NCBI GenBank assembly: GCA_944739405.2
Contig: OX123182.2
Location: forward strand, 60,887,183 to 60,951,182
Direction: 5' to 3'
Length of the DNA: 64,000 nucleotides
Source of the DNA: Euclidia mi
Taxonomy: Eukaryota > Arthropoda > Insecta > Lepidoptera > Erebidae
The notes beneath the pieces are model-generated. The model was not told where the DNA came from. It saw nothing but the letters and a program-made list of their open reading frames with translations, and made no database searches. The translations under genes were made by a program, and so were the position numbers. Positions 23,480-34,800 of the stretch are shown in pieces; positions within the stretch are counted from its first letter, which is position 1; each line of letters opens with the position of its first letter.

Positions 23480-24636
23480 GATAACCTATGTCCGAAATCC
23501 ATATCGATTAATCAATATCATTTAAAACTGTAAAATGGCAACACTTTTTTGACTCTTAAGTAAATGTCAATAATGTCATATTCAGTTTATTTTGTTTGTT
23601 ACCTACCTATTTGTTTTTCTCGTGCACATTGTGAATGCTTTTTATGTTTTTGGATCTTTTACGACTTCTGGCTTTTTCATTCGGATTTCTACCCTTACCA
23701 AATGATTAACTCATTCCTTTCTACGCAAAACTACGAAATACTTTAACTATCCTAATAAAAGTAGGTACACACCTAATGTTTTGTGAGCATATTAAAGTAC
23801 TTCTTGTAATAAATCTATGAATGTGATGGACCTCTAATCAATCTCAAACTTCTAGTATAACACTCTTTTATCGAATGCAATAACAACTACTACGATTTTT
23901 GACTGTCCACATCTGGGCCGGCGTCTCTAAGAAAAATGGGCATTGTTCTTTTAGATTCAACTCTATCTAAAAACTTGACTCTAACATTGTATAAAGTTTG
24001 AAAGTATTAACTCTCTTTTAGCATTAGTGTTTTACACAAATCGTGAAGTACATTCGATGTCAACAGTTCTATTTAAGATGAGAGAGCGAGCATAACTCAG
24101 TAAATACTATTTTTGAGACTTTTAGATATTTGTTTGTCCAGACGCTCATTTGCGTAATATTAGTCAACCTTTTATGTACATACATTAACTCCTAGGGTCA
24201 TGTGATAAGAACAGGTTAAAATAACTTCAAATGTAACCCAAAAGTAAACCTTCAGACATGCATGATTTTCAAAGAATTTCTTTCGCATTCTCAACTATGA
24301 ACAGAAATAGTACATACATTTACGGCATTATAACTTATAAAGAAACACTAACAAAAGAACGGTATAAAAAGCCTCAGTACTCGATACATTAGCAACAATA
24401 CCCAGTTGTACCGTCTTGTTCGCTGCTCACATTAAAGTGGCTTTAGAGTTTCGCCACAATAACATATCCACTTTGAGGTATTTTGTTACGTATAAATTTA
24501 ACACGTAAGTTTTCAGAACAGAACGCACCTGTGTATTGTTAGGGACTGTGCCTATGCGGTTAACGGAGTTATAAATGTTCGAGTCGTGTAATCAGCTTTG
24601 TATTTGTATATTTCGCGGTTGTGTAACGTTTGGGTA
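23480..24636. other. Intergenic, no gene seen
   Basis: No domain-bearing frame, repeat of known type or inverted structure was recognised. Confidence 0.45.
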
Positions 24637-24640
24637 TTAA

Positions 24641-24719
24641 CCTCTTGTATGCCGGAATACCAGACACAATTAAAAAGCTATTGTGTCTCGTTGAGATCTG
24701 CGTTCCGGCATACAAGGGG
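24641..24719. mobile_element. 79-bp TTAA-flanked MITE (piggyBac-type footprint)
   Basis: CCTCTTGTATGCCGGAA at the left pairs with TTCCGGCATACAAGGGG at the right, and TTAA stands immediately outside both ends (24637-24640, 24720-24723). An internal stem (AGACACAAT/ATTGTGTCT) makes almost the whole element foldable. TTAA duplication with CC-starting ends is the piggyBac signature. At 79 bases it is extremely reduced. Confidence 0.85.
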
Positions 24720-24723
24720 TTAA

Positions 24724-26933
24724 TAAAGTTGCTATGACCGAAAGATTATGCATATTTTTTTAGATATTATAGGTTTCATTTTGATAAGGTTTTTTTTTAA
24801 ATAAGGTGTTCTGTGTTTCATTTTTGGTTGGTCGTTGTTGAGTATCTTCTATTTAATAAAACCTGTAAATAAAATTTAGCAAATAAAAGTGGTTTCTAAT
24901 TTTATTTATTTGTGCCATATAAACCTATTGGTTCACATTTTTATCGTTTCAAATGTTGTCCGTGCCGCAAAATTCCACTATCACAATTTTTCCATTAATA
25001 AACGTATTTTGTACCTCCACAGGCGTTCATTCGTGAAAACGTGCGTATATTTCAAATGCAGAAACCCTTTCAAATACTCCATCAATAAGTCAATGTGGGT
25101 CCTTCAAGGCGTCCTCGTACTCACTCTACTTCAGTCCATAAATCCTTTGCGTCAATAACGGAGCCCTTTACTTGTGACTGAGTCATCAAAGTATACCTTT
25201 ACGCAATGGTCGCTACGTCGTCCCACGTCCAACTATTTCTTTCATAACTATTTTTCGATCTGTCAATCAAAGTTAGCGTAGTTATTCATAGAAGAATCTT
25301 ACACGCTGGTAATAGTTCGAATTATTAATTTCATTTAACATCTAACAATAATTCGTATACTTTATTGAAATTGAATCTAACATCTAAGAACACTTTAAAT
25401 TATTAAATGTGCATATAATTCACAGCCAGTAAACGTGCTCATATTGGAAAATTGCTGCGTTAATTTTCACAGATATGGCTAATATCTAAATTTATTTTTA
25501 TTAACATTAACATCTGATGAGAAAACTGCATATATTTGAGCGTATGGTGCGCATGGGGTTCTGTGACGTTAAGCATTGAAAAATATTATGAAGTACATTT
25601 ATAAACAAGTGATTGAAGCCCAAACTGTGACAATTTTTGCTAGTCATATGACGGCATAATCAAATAAACGCTAATAAAAATGTGCAAGTTCTGCATTAAT
25701 CAACAAAATCATTTACGAGTTTTTATTCACCACGGAAATAAAGTCGTGATGACTCAAAGGAGAATTAATAGTTTTTAAAACCTTGAAACTTGCACGGCTC
25801 ATGGAACATATACAAAGAATTCCAGGAAAACAACATTTTCATGGGTAAAAATTTTGCTCTGACTCTACTTTAATTCCCATCAGTAAACAAAGTTATCTTG
25901 TTATTGACAAAAAATAAAATAGTAAAAAGAACATTTTCTTTCAAAAGATTTTAGTAATACCTTTGAAAAGCAGACTGTCTGCGAAAAGGCGATCTCAATA
26001 TATTTTGAAAAATCAATACCGATTAAACGCTCCTGGGTTCTTTTCAGGAGTACATTTATAAAGAACTACGTAAGCCAGTTTCTATGGCGGATTTTCTATT
26101 TGTCTGTTTATAAGTGAAGCTATTCAGTGAATTGTGAATTGAACGATTTCTGGTGAAATTTTACATAGAACGTTTTATTTTTAGGCGGCACATAAGATAG
26201 TTTTATCCCAAGCTTAAAAGGGTTGCTGCGGGTAACACAAAAGGGTAATATTTATCGACGACTAAATAATCTAAAACCTATGATTACTGACTTTCAGTTT
26301 GGGTTAAGGTCAAAAGTCAAATATCATTTTGTAATTCAGGATTAGTATGTATGGACGCTTATCGTGTTAGCTTGTTTACTTTAAGGCGAGGTGGCAGTAC
26401 TTTTTAAGATTTTTGAACGTCTGAAAGTCCCATGAACTATAATATTTTTAATGAATAAAAATTAAAGTATAAAAGTTGAACATATCTTCTAGTAAATCGT
26501 AAAGATAGAAACACGATTTGGAAAGATTGGCTCGATAAAAAAAAATGTCAAACATGGCACTAAATCACAATTTTAAACGTGTACTGCTTAGAGGTTCCAT
26601 AATGAATTTATATGAAAGTATTATCAATAGAAACAGCTCTTTATTTTAAAATAAATAGTAAAAACAGATTTCGTGATTTCGTTATAATTTTTCTCCAAGA
26701 AAAAAAATAGTCAAAATGTTGGCATTATATCGCTCACCGGCCGTTCATCAGTGCCTGTCTAGGCGTGATTGAGGGCGGACGTACGTCGTTGCACCGCAAA
26801 ATCCCCCTCCACCCCCGCATTTACGTTTTCGCAAAAGTACAAAGTAATTCGTATTCCAAACTCAATCGTTCAAACCATAGACATACTAGTAAGAAACCGT
26901 AGACAGGTTACTGACAAGGTAACATGACGGAGC
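24724..26933. other. Intergenic, no gene seen
   Basis: AT-rich. The 89-codon frame at 24889-25158 was considered and not accepted. A GC-richer patch at about 26736-26825 has no recognisable content. Confidence 0.45.
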
Positions 26934-27184
26934 TTAAGCACTCGATAGACGGTTGGAAACCACCGACCAAACCGAGGTGACCTTGACGTTTCCAACCGTG
27001 TAGATGGCAGTTTACAACCAAATTTTGACAAACCTTCAAACGACCTTTGCGGGAAGGAGCAGAGCACAAACCAAACATCAGTTGGGCGGGGCCCAACCGT
27101 GTGGATAGGTGCAGACAAAAGTTGCTAACCGCCGCTATGTCAGTTTTCCGGACGTTGTAGTGGCGTGCGGTGCGTTGCAATAAA

Positions 27185-27298
27185 ATGGCTAAACGAGAGC
27201 GCGAAGTAATAGGGGAGTTCATTAAACTGTATCGAGATCTTCCATGTTTATGGGACCTAGCTCATGAAAGCTACAAAGATATTGAGCAAAAAACTTAG
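27185..27298 (+). pseudogene. Truncated MADF-domain ORF of the Harbinger element
   Basis: 37 codons from ATG to a premature TAG. The start MAKREREVIGEFIKLYRDLP, followed by CLWD and a YKD, is the opening of a MADF (Myb/SANT-like) DNA-binding domain, whose first helix usually has FI..Y...P.LWD. PIF/Harbinger elements typically carry such a second protein that partners the transposase. The third helix and everything after it are missing. Confidence 0.75.
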
Positions 27299-27724
27299 CG
27301 TCGACTTTATTAGTAAACAAGTTAAAACAAATAGACCCGGAGGCCAACGTAACCAGTGCCAAAAAAATATTTCTGACAGTAGTTGAGGAGATATCAATGT
27401 GCTGGTACTTAGATCATTTAATTGTCTTCCAGTAGCTAAATATCTTATTGTAGCCAAGAGGCGCTCTTCGGCAGATACGGCTTTTCTCATTACCGTATCT
27501 TGTTTGGAGATAATTGGTCTAACCATTTTCAACAGTTCAATAAATGAGTTTATATCCATTCTCAGATAGGTTTTGAAATCGTCAAAGTCAAATAAATCGT
27601 GAAGGTTGATGTGGTTCAGCCTTTTTCTTTCTTTTAGCCACTGCTTCACCCATATTCTTCTTCTTTTTCTCTTTTTTTCTCTTCGACGGCGCTTAGAATA
27701 GCCACAGTAAACCCAACCTTTTGT
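27257..27724 (-). pseudogene. Harbinger (HARBI1-like) transposase, N-terminal part
   Basis: The open minus-strand frame runs from about 27724. It has a basic stretch, then WVKQWLKERKRLNHINL, an FLRM-like segment (YLRMDINSFIELL) and TVMRKAVSAEERLLATIRYL with ATGRQLNDL. These are the conserved N-terminal blocks of HARBI1-type nucleases. After LLSEIF the match stops, marking the internal deletion near 27370; the DDE residues lie beyond it. No ATG begins the frame, so it relied on an upstream exon or is decayed. Confidence 0.8.
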
Positions 27725-28165
27725 AATTTAGAAAGAGAAGGAGCCGTTTTTTACACGTCGGCTTTGGCGTAAAGGTAGGCTACGAATGATTATCCTGCCT
27801 GGTTTGCAACAGTGTGGATAGAAAACGACAAACCAAGGTCAAGTGGGTGGTGACGTTGGTTTCCAACAAGTTTACAACCGTCTATCGAGTACTTTACGAG
27901 TGGCACGCATCGCGAAAAGCCTACGCACACTAATATAAATATGTCAAAACGACACACTAAGAATTAGATAAGAAGAGTAAGTGAGATAGCACATCTAATC
28001 GCAAGCGCGAAAAAGAGATAAACATATACTCTCTGTACCGACGCGCATTGTGACATCATGCTGACCATTTCACAAACAATAATTTGACTCAGATGCGACA
28101 TGATCACTTTGTCTGTCTTGAGTAAATTCAATTCGCCTCGAAGTAAATTTGATTAATTCATTTAA

Positions 28166-28924
28166 CCCGGCGTCATGGGGGTTGGGTCTGTGCGACCCGT
28201 CACATTTTATTGCGTTTCTAGTTCTGTTACTATGCGTGCAACGTTGCCGTTCTTCTCAGTAGCTGGAGCTATTGAGTTGTTCTATGCGTCTCAAGCAACA
28301 TGTTAGTCGTGGCACAGCCGCAGTGGAAGTTACACGTGCACAAAGTTGAATAAGGTATGTGAGACCCTCTCCGCAGGTAGTGTAACAATTTCGCGCCATT
28401 TTGTATACATATTATTACAATTGTTTACTGTGTATTTATGCTTTAATATTTGTTTTTTTTGTTCTTGTTTACGATTTAAGTTGCTTATATACAGTTCAAA
28501 ATATTTTATTTATGTTTTTGTAGGTATATCTAAAAAATGGACCGAGAAGACACACAGCATATTCTGTCGATTTTACAAGAGTCTTTTTTCACGGCTTTTT
28601 CTTATAGATAATCTAGTTTACTACAAAAAGTGACATAAAAACATTAAGACTGATTGTTAATTAATAATAGAGTAACATTTAAGTAGAAGGGAAAGATTTT
28701 GTTAACATTGGTCGTTTATTTTAAATGGTCTAATAAATCTGATTAAAACATGATATAATATAATATTTTCTTTTATTTATTTACATGAATACGTAAAAAA
28801 CTAAACACTAATAAATATAATCTTTTTCATTCCTAAAGTATTGAAATAACTAATATCTAATAAACGGGTCTGTGAGACCCACCCCAACGTCCATGTAACA
28901 CTTTTCCACCCCCATGACCCCGGG
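28166..28924 (+). mobile_element. Internally deleted piggyBac-like element
   Basis: CCCGGCGTCATGGGGGT at the left and the inverse of CCCGGGGTCATGGGGGT at the right are each directly flanked by TTAA (28162-28165, 28925-28928). A subterminal palindromic block (GGGTCTGTGCGACCC left, GGGTCTGTGAGACCC right) follows. At 759 bases it has no room for a transposase. Confidence 0.9.
28537..28611 (+). pseudogene. Short ORF, possible transposase start of the piggyBac-like element
   Basis: A 24-residue frame (MDREDTQHILSILQES...) starts 13 bases after a good splice-acceptor-like TTTTTGTAG. An acidic opening followed by a short helix is common in piggyBac-family proteins, but the stretch is too short for a firm family call. 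The deletion junction would lie just after it. Confidence 0.4.
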
Positions 28925-29046
28925 TTAAGGTAGGGAAATAAAAAGTCGATGTGATTTATTTATAACATTTATTAAAAAAGTACATTTTATTCTTCTCATT
29001 TCATTCAATGGAAACCTAAAACAGTACGTTAATATAAAAACTGTGC

Positions 29047-30373
29047 GCTGCAGACCATCCGTAGCCCTGGCAATACCCCTGGGGGTATGGTGGGTCTTTT
29101 AAAGCTTAACCGTACTCCTGGCTGAAATGCTCGTAGTGTTGTGTACCAACGTGCTACGTGGACATTAAAACTGAACAGTGTTATCTCTCGTATGATAATG
29201 ACTTACTACTTACGTTTTTGTAATTTTAGACAAGCGAAGACAAGCGCTAGTACGATGATATAGTGCAACAAGGAGATAAATTAGAGAATAAAACGTTTAG
29301 GTATTACTGCTAATGGTTATAATGCTTTGTATATTATAGGTATAATCTGTGGTACTGTTGAAGACCCGTCATCATCATCATCCTAGCGCTGTCGGATCAT
29401 TCCCACTAGTTCTATTGAACAGTTCTATGATAGAACTAGTGATACTTTTTTCCCACTAGTTCTATTAGCACAACTTGATGAGAAGAATAGAACTAATGGG
29501 AAACAGTTATAGGAAATTTACCACTAGTTCTATGTATGTTTTACAAGGGTAGTGTCACAACATCGCGCTCACATATCCGAATAAATATGTATGTATAAAA
29601 ATGTGTTAAACGTATGAACGTCAACAAAACAAATGAACGCCTACAAAACAAATGAACGTCTACAAAACAAATGAACGTCTACAAAACAAATGACTACCAG
29701 AAAGTGATCAGCTATAGATAGTGATTGCAAAAAACAGGTGCATGCGATTTTCGGCCTTATTGACAATTCATGACAAACATTTTTTTTTTTGTTTTTTCTC
29801 GCTTTCTGGCATTATTACGGTATTAAAATTATAAATTCTGACTAATGTCAATTAGCTTGAAAATCGCATGCATCTGTTGTCTGCAATCACTATCGATAGC
29901 TGATCACTTTCTGTAAGTTATTTGTTTTGTAGACGTTCATTTGTTTTGTAGGCGTTCATTTGTTTTGTAGACGTTCATTTGTTTTACACCTTAAACAAAT
30001 GAAAGTCTACAAAATATATTCATTCGGATATATGAGCGCGATGTCGTGACACTACGGATCATTCCCAGTAGTTCTATTGAATACCCTTGTAAAAACATAC
30101 ATAGAACTAGACTGGGACATTTCCTATTACTTATCCCATTAGTTCTATTCTCCTCATCAAGTTGTGCTAATAGAATTAGGACAGTTCTATCATAGAACTG
30201 TTCAATAGAGCTACTGGGAATGATCCCACAAAATAGTAGAACTTCAAATTAACGAACTGAAGTTAATAAACTAATTACACAACAATATTATCTGGGAGTA
30301 CGGTTAAGCTTTGAAAGACCCACCACACCCCCAGGGGTACTGCCAGGGGTACGGTGGTCGGTGGGTCGGCAGC
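29047..30373. mobile_element. Nested foldback element with 11-bp flanking repeats
   Basis: Outer arms (29048-29121 and 30292-30372) and inner arms (about 29394-29790 and 29830-30226) are inverted copies of each other, so most of the 1.33 kb can fold. AAAAACTGTGC stands directly outside both ends (29036-29046, 30374-30384); an 11-bp duplication fits the Mutator-like or Foldback classes. Inner arms carry tandem ACAAAACAAATGAACG units (about four per arm) and multiple CCCACTAGTTCTAT-type units. The right arm has an extra copy of a GGATCATTCCCAGTAGTTCT block near 30056. No protein is encoded. Confidence 0.85.
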
Positions 30374-30389
30374 AAAAACTGTGCAGTAC

Positions 30390-31440
30390 AATCTACTTAG
30401 TTGTTTAATACTAAAAGGAGAAAAACAAGAACAAGTGAATGGACTTTGATCATCCGTCAATGTTTGTAACTTACGTATGATTTTGTATTTCTATAATAAT
30501 AATATATTGTGTTGATTCAGCCTCAAATCACTTCTATTACTTGACAAAAACACACATCAGTATTTTATTATTACGAATGTCCCATCTGGATACTTTGTTT
30601 TTTAGTCTTTGAACACGCACAATACTGCTTCTCTTTTACACTCGCTAAATGCCAATTTTTTTATTCACTCTATTATTTGTGATACTGAATTTATTATAAA
30701 TTGTAAATAAAACGTTGTAATATTGTAATACTCATGAATGAGAAGTGATTCCATAACTTTTAGTCATTTTCCTACTATAGTTTGTGCAAAATCTCATTAC
30801 ACACGACGTCATTTTCAAATGTAACGTACACACACGCGAGTAAAAGAGCGAGCGCTCCCGACCGCAGCGCGAACGCGACTAAAGCCAAATGAGACATTTA
30901 GCCTGTTCTTAATTTGCCACTTGAAGTTCGCATAACTCATCTACGAGTTTTTTTACGCTGCGCTGTGGCACACGCACACAAGAAACTCCTCCTCCCCTCC
31001 CCCCGCTCACTCGCTGACGCCACCGCCGTGTTTTTGTTTTTGCGGGTGAGGTCGAGCTACGCACCGTACTGCGACCTCGCCTTAAGAGCAAAGCAGAATA
31101 AGTAAACCGTGCTGTTTTGAAATAATATTAATCTACTACAATTTTATTACACGCGTAATAAATATAAGGTCAGTGATCTCTGTTTTGGTTCTCTGATTTG
31201 ACGCGATTAGACATGTTTAGTAAAATTGTATGATGTATATGCAAATCCTTAACGCTTAAAATCTGTCAATAATTGTAATGAATATCCACCAGATTTGTGT
31301 ATTTTAGTGCGCTAGATGTTCGAAAAGTTCATCTCAAGTTCAGAAAGTGTTCTTGTGCGTAAGTTGTTTATCTTTATAATCAAGTAAATCTCTGCTTACC
31401 GATTATCGCTAGGTACCAAAGACGAAATGTTGTTGCCTTA
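30390..31440. other. Intergenic with a GC-rich repeat
   Basis: Around 30950-31085 a GC-rich segment (ACGCTGCGCTGTGGCACACG, GAGGTCGAGCTACGCA) has a related copy near 61806-61905 (CTACGCTGTGGCACACGCAC, GAGGTCGAGC). No exon was recognised. Confidence 0.5.
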
Positions 31441-32409
31441 CCAGTGCTTAGATCCATGAATCACCCACCATTTGATTGGACATTGGCATTCATATGAAAT
31501 CCATTTACTACTCCGATGTAATTAAACCAACTAACATTGATAGAGGAAAAGATTGGAACTTTAATAAATGTGACCTGGCTAAGCTTATTTATTTATTCTC
31601 CCAAATTTCGTGGGATAAAGTAACTCAGTGCCAAGACGTGTATTTAGCGACACAGTATTATAATGAAATAATTTACTCAATATTTGACGAATGTATACCA
31701 AAAAAATGTCGTAAAAATTGTTTAAACAGACGTTACCCGGTATGGTTCACAAACGACTTTATTAGGGATGTCAGGCTCAAGATTAAGCTGCATGCTACTT
31801 GGAAACAGACTAAAACTGTCGCGGATTACAAAGCCTTCTCAGACTTAAGAGCTAACCTTAGAAGTCGTGTTAAAGCAGCATATTCATCATACACTAGCAT
31901 GATAGAAAACAACCTCAAAGACAGACCGTGTGACTTTTGGAAACATATTTCAAGCTTACGCTCTAAAGGTGGTTTTGAACCTAACGTTACATATAAAGGA
32001 ACCAAATATACAGGGGACCATGCATCTGAGGCCTTCGCTGATTTCTTTACAACCTCTTTTCTTCCCGACGTCCCAGCACTCAATTCTAATGAAATTTCAG
32101 CTCACGACAACAATGTTAGTAGTAATTACATAAATATTTTTAACATCACGCCTAATGACATAATATTTGCTATATATAAGTTAAAACTTAATGCTTTGGT
32201 TGGACCGGATAACATCTTTGAAAACTGGAACATATCCGCGGCAATGGAAAATTTCTCGGGTTACACCTATACCCAAAGAGCCGAACAGAACATCTGTTGA
32301 AGAACACCGTCCTATAGCCATACTGTCTTCATCTGCAAAGGTTTTTGAAAATATTGTTACGGACGGGGTAACGGGATTAGAAGGAAACACCGAGTAGCAC
32401 TGATGACAC

Positions 32410-32415
32410 TTTATT
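32410..32415 (-). terminator. LTR polyadenylation signal
   Basis: AATAAA on the minus strand about 55 bases before the 3' end of the LTR and about 175 bases after the predicted start site, as expected for an R region. A second AATAAA lies near 32516-32521. Confidence 0.55.
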
Positions 32416-32587
32416 CGACTTCACACACACGACGCGTCGTTCAATTTCGACGCGGACAGCACCAACACTAACGTCTTTTGCACTGCACTTCACTGCACTA
32501 TACTTTCACTTCACTTTATTTCACTACTACTTTTTCTTCCTTTTACTTCTTCCTTTTCTTCTCCACTTTACCACTTCTCACCTTAAA

Positions 32588-32640
32588 ACTGGCGCTCAGC
32601 GCGTCTACAACGCCTTATATACCTCTAGGAATGTTCTAGA
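32588..32640 (-). promoter_or_regulatory. Core promoter of the solo LTR (HSE-like, TATA, initiator)
   Basis: Minus strand: TCTAGAACATTCCTAGA (32640-32624) holds the GAAnnTTC core of a heat-shock element and is itself nearly palindromic. TATATAAG follows at 32621-32614, and CCAGT at 32592-32588 places an initiator A 31 bases after the first T of the TATA box. Confidence 0.6.
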
Positions 32641-34483
32641 TCCACTAATTTCGATTGTCATTTCATAATGCAATTGTTTTTCTATCTCCTGTCTCTTTTA
32701 ACCTTTCCATTCCTTCCTGAAGTGTTCAGAATTTTCTAATTTTTACTCGAAATATTTAAATAATATTTTAAATATTTGCCAAATATTCATAAACATTTTC
32801 CAAATTTCTTAAATTTCATTCATAAAATCAGAACGTGAACGGGATGTGTTATCCGCACGGCCATTGCCTAGTTGTCAATGACTGGTGTATTTGGCGAACA
32901 CTTGACAGAGTGTATACGTCATCGAACTAAAAACTCATTTCCAAATAATAAAATAGTCTTCAAACCTCTTTGCTAATTATTGTGTTTGACGACCGGCTAG
33001 TTTGTCGTGTAGACGTCAGTAGTCCTTGACAACGGTAGTGATGACAGCTTACATGACACCGGCCGTCACACTATAATGCACAAATATATCTACTCGCAAG
33101 TCAATAAGTATTTGACTGATGAGCAGCATGGCTTCAGAACGAAGAGATCAGTAGACACTAACCTTTTGAGTCTTGTAGATTACATATCCAAGTGTCTAGA
33201 CCAAGGTAGGCAAGTAGATTGACTTCGAGAAGGCGTTTGATAGGGTGAACAATGACATACTGCTGGAGAAACTATGTAGCATCGGTGTTCCACCGGGTCT
33301 CCTTCGCCTTCTTGCTGACTACCTACGCGATCGTCAGCAGTTCGTTAGACTAGGTTTATATGAATCTCACCCTTATCACACGCGTTTTGGAGTTAGTCAA
33401 GGATCTATATTGGGTCCACTGCTGTTTCTCATAATGGTAAATGATCTGTCAACAGTTATAGAACATGCTAAAAGTCTTCTTTATGCTGAAGATCTTTCAT
33501 GCAGTAGACTCCGAAGCAGATTGTTTAGCATTGCAGAGAGACATTAATGCCGTATTCGAATGGAGCGTAAAAAACAAAATGTCATTTAATCCTAGCAAAT
33601 GTTATGTTTTGAGTTTTGGTCGAGCAAGACAGCCTATTTCATTCAACTATAAAATAGATAATGCAATCGTAACCAGAACAGACTGCATAAAAGATCTGGG
33701 TGTCATGTTCGATCTAGGACTCATTTTCCATGATCATATGGTGACGGTTGCAAGGGACTCATATAAGCGTTTAGGCTTTATTCTTCGTAATATGAACGAG
33801 TTTAGTAGCACTAATGTTATGAAATTAGTCTTTGGGGCGCTCGTTTATAGCAAGTTGGAGTCCAGTTCCTATGTCTGGAATCCATACGAAAAAAAGTACA
33901 TATTGATTATTGAAAAAGTTCAAAAAGCCTGCCTACGGTATTTGTATAAACGGTCACATGGTTACTACCCATTTATGTACCCTACTAAATGTTTACCGGG
34001 CTGCCTAGGGTATAATTCGCTTGAGGTCAGACGAAATTACGACCAGATAATAACCATGTGTAAAGTTATACGTGAAAAAACAGACGCGGCAGGGTTACAT
34101 GAGGAACTGTGTCAACTTTTTGCTCCGGTGTCTGCAACAGAAGACATAGGACATTTGCGGTGCCCATGTCCCGCACTATAGCACGAGCGCAATCACCTGT
34201 GCCTCGTACACTTTCTGCACTCAATGCTCTGTTGGTCACCAAACCTGAATGTGATGTGTTTGCGGACGAATGGAAGGAAGTTATGTCAGTGTGTCTGGAG
34301 TACTGTGAGACGAGTGTATGAAAGAATTTATTAAAATAAGTATTTAATAATTAAATATTTAATATTTTCTTGTCTTTTTCCAAATTTTATATTTTATGAT
34401 AATATTTTGAGTTTTATGTATTTTGTATGTGTTAACCTTAAGTTGTTATGTCTTCATTTAATGTAATTGGCGAATGCCGTTTT

Positions 34484-34800
34484 ATTTTAAGTAAATAAAT
34501 AAATAAAATAAATAAAACAAATAAAATAAATAAAATAAATAAAATAAATAAAATAAATAAAACAAATAAAATAAATAAAATAAATAAAATAAATAAAATA
34601 AATAAAATAAATAAAATAAATAAAATAAATAAAATAAATAAAATAAATAAAATAAATAAAATAAATAAAATAAATAAAATAAATAAAATAAATAAAATAA
34701 ATAAAATAAATAAAATAATTAAAATAAATAAAATAAATAAAATAAATAAAATAAATAAAATAAATAAAAAAAATAAAATAAAAAAAAAAAAAAAAAATAA
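34484..34800 (+). repeat. AAATA pentanucleotide microsatellite (LINE tail)
   Basis: About 60 nearly perfect 5-base units with rare substitutions (C at a few sites, one T), ending in a poly-A stretch near 34780. It directly follows the 3' UTR of the LINE, so it probably grew from its simple-repeat tail. Confidence 0.95.

Larger units (their letters stand above)
26937..27893. mobile_element. Internally deleted PIF/Harbinger transposon
   Basis: The terminal inverted repeats AGCACTCGATAGACGGTTG (left) and the inverse of AGTACTCGATAGACGGTTG (right) differ by one base, and TTA flanks both (26934-26936, 27894-27896). TWA duplication is the Harbinger signature. Inside are the start of a MADF-type gene on the plus strand and the start of a HARBI1-like transposase on the minus strand, pointing at each other. 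Only 5' parts of both remain, so the centre, including the catalytic DDE region, is lost. Confidence 0.9.
32355..33070 (-). mobile_element. Solo LTR inserted in the LINE
   Basis: It starts TGTTACGGACGG and ends with the inverse of TGTGACGGCCGG. Cutting it out rejoins the LINE frame as KVFEN...MHKYIYSQVN, with ATAT before and CTAT after as a near-perfect 4-bp target duplication. On the minus strand the parts are in LTR order: an HSE-like block, TATATAAG, an initiator-like CCAGT about 31 bases on, then AATAAA and the TAACA end. No internal region or second LTR is present, so recombination has removed the rest. Gypsy-type from the 4-bp duplication; the family is unknown. Confidence 0.8.
31476..34321 (+). 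pseudogene. LINE reverse transcriptase pseudogene
   Basis: Blocks in order: a linker with YPVWFTNDFIRD (about 31735-31770); SLKTGTYPRQWKISRVTPIP and EEHRPIAILSSSAKVFEN before the insertion; QHGFRTKRSVDTNLL after it; DFEKAFDRVNNDILLEKL; GVSQGSILGPLLFLIMVNDL; then YAEDL where functional enzymes have YADD, so a catalytic aspartate has become glutamate. The thumb follows in another phase (CYVLSFGRAR, then DCIKDLGVMFD), and the tail ends at 34321. At least three phase changes and the lost aspartate mean it is dead. The Jockey assignment rests on block style and lack of RNase H. Confidence 0.85.
31476..34800 (+). mobile_element. Decayed Jockey-like non-LTR retrotransposon (LINE) with solo-LTR insertion
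   Basis: The endonuclease part is missing (5' truncation). A linker and fingers region, the reverse transcriptase and the C-terminal domain follow in order on the plus strand. They are broken by a deletion near 32215, a solo LTR (32355-33070), a small deletion near 33222, a frameshift near 33485 and another near 34150. The 3' end is a long AAATA microsatellite. Downstream of the body there is no further gene for kilobases. Confidence 0.9.

Noticed and set aside
24889..25158. 89-codon frame
   Set aside because: AT-driven composition, no domain, no splice or polyadenylation context.
26870..27222. Minus-strand frames of 82 and 104 codons in the Harbinger left part
   Set aside because: They run antisense to the terminal repeat and MADF remnant and show no domain.
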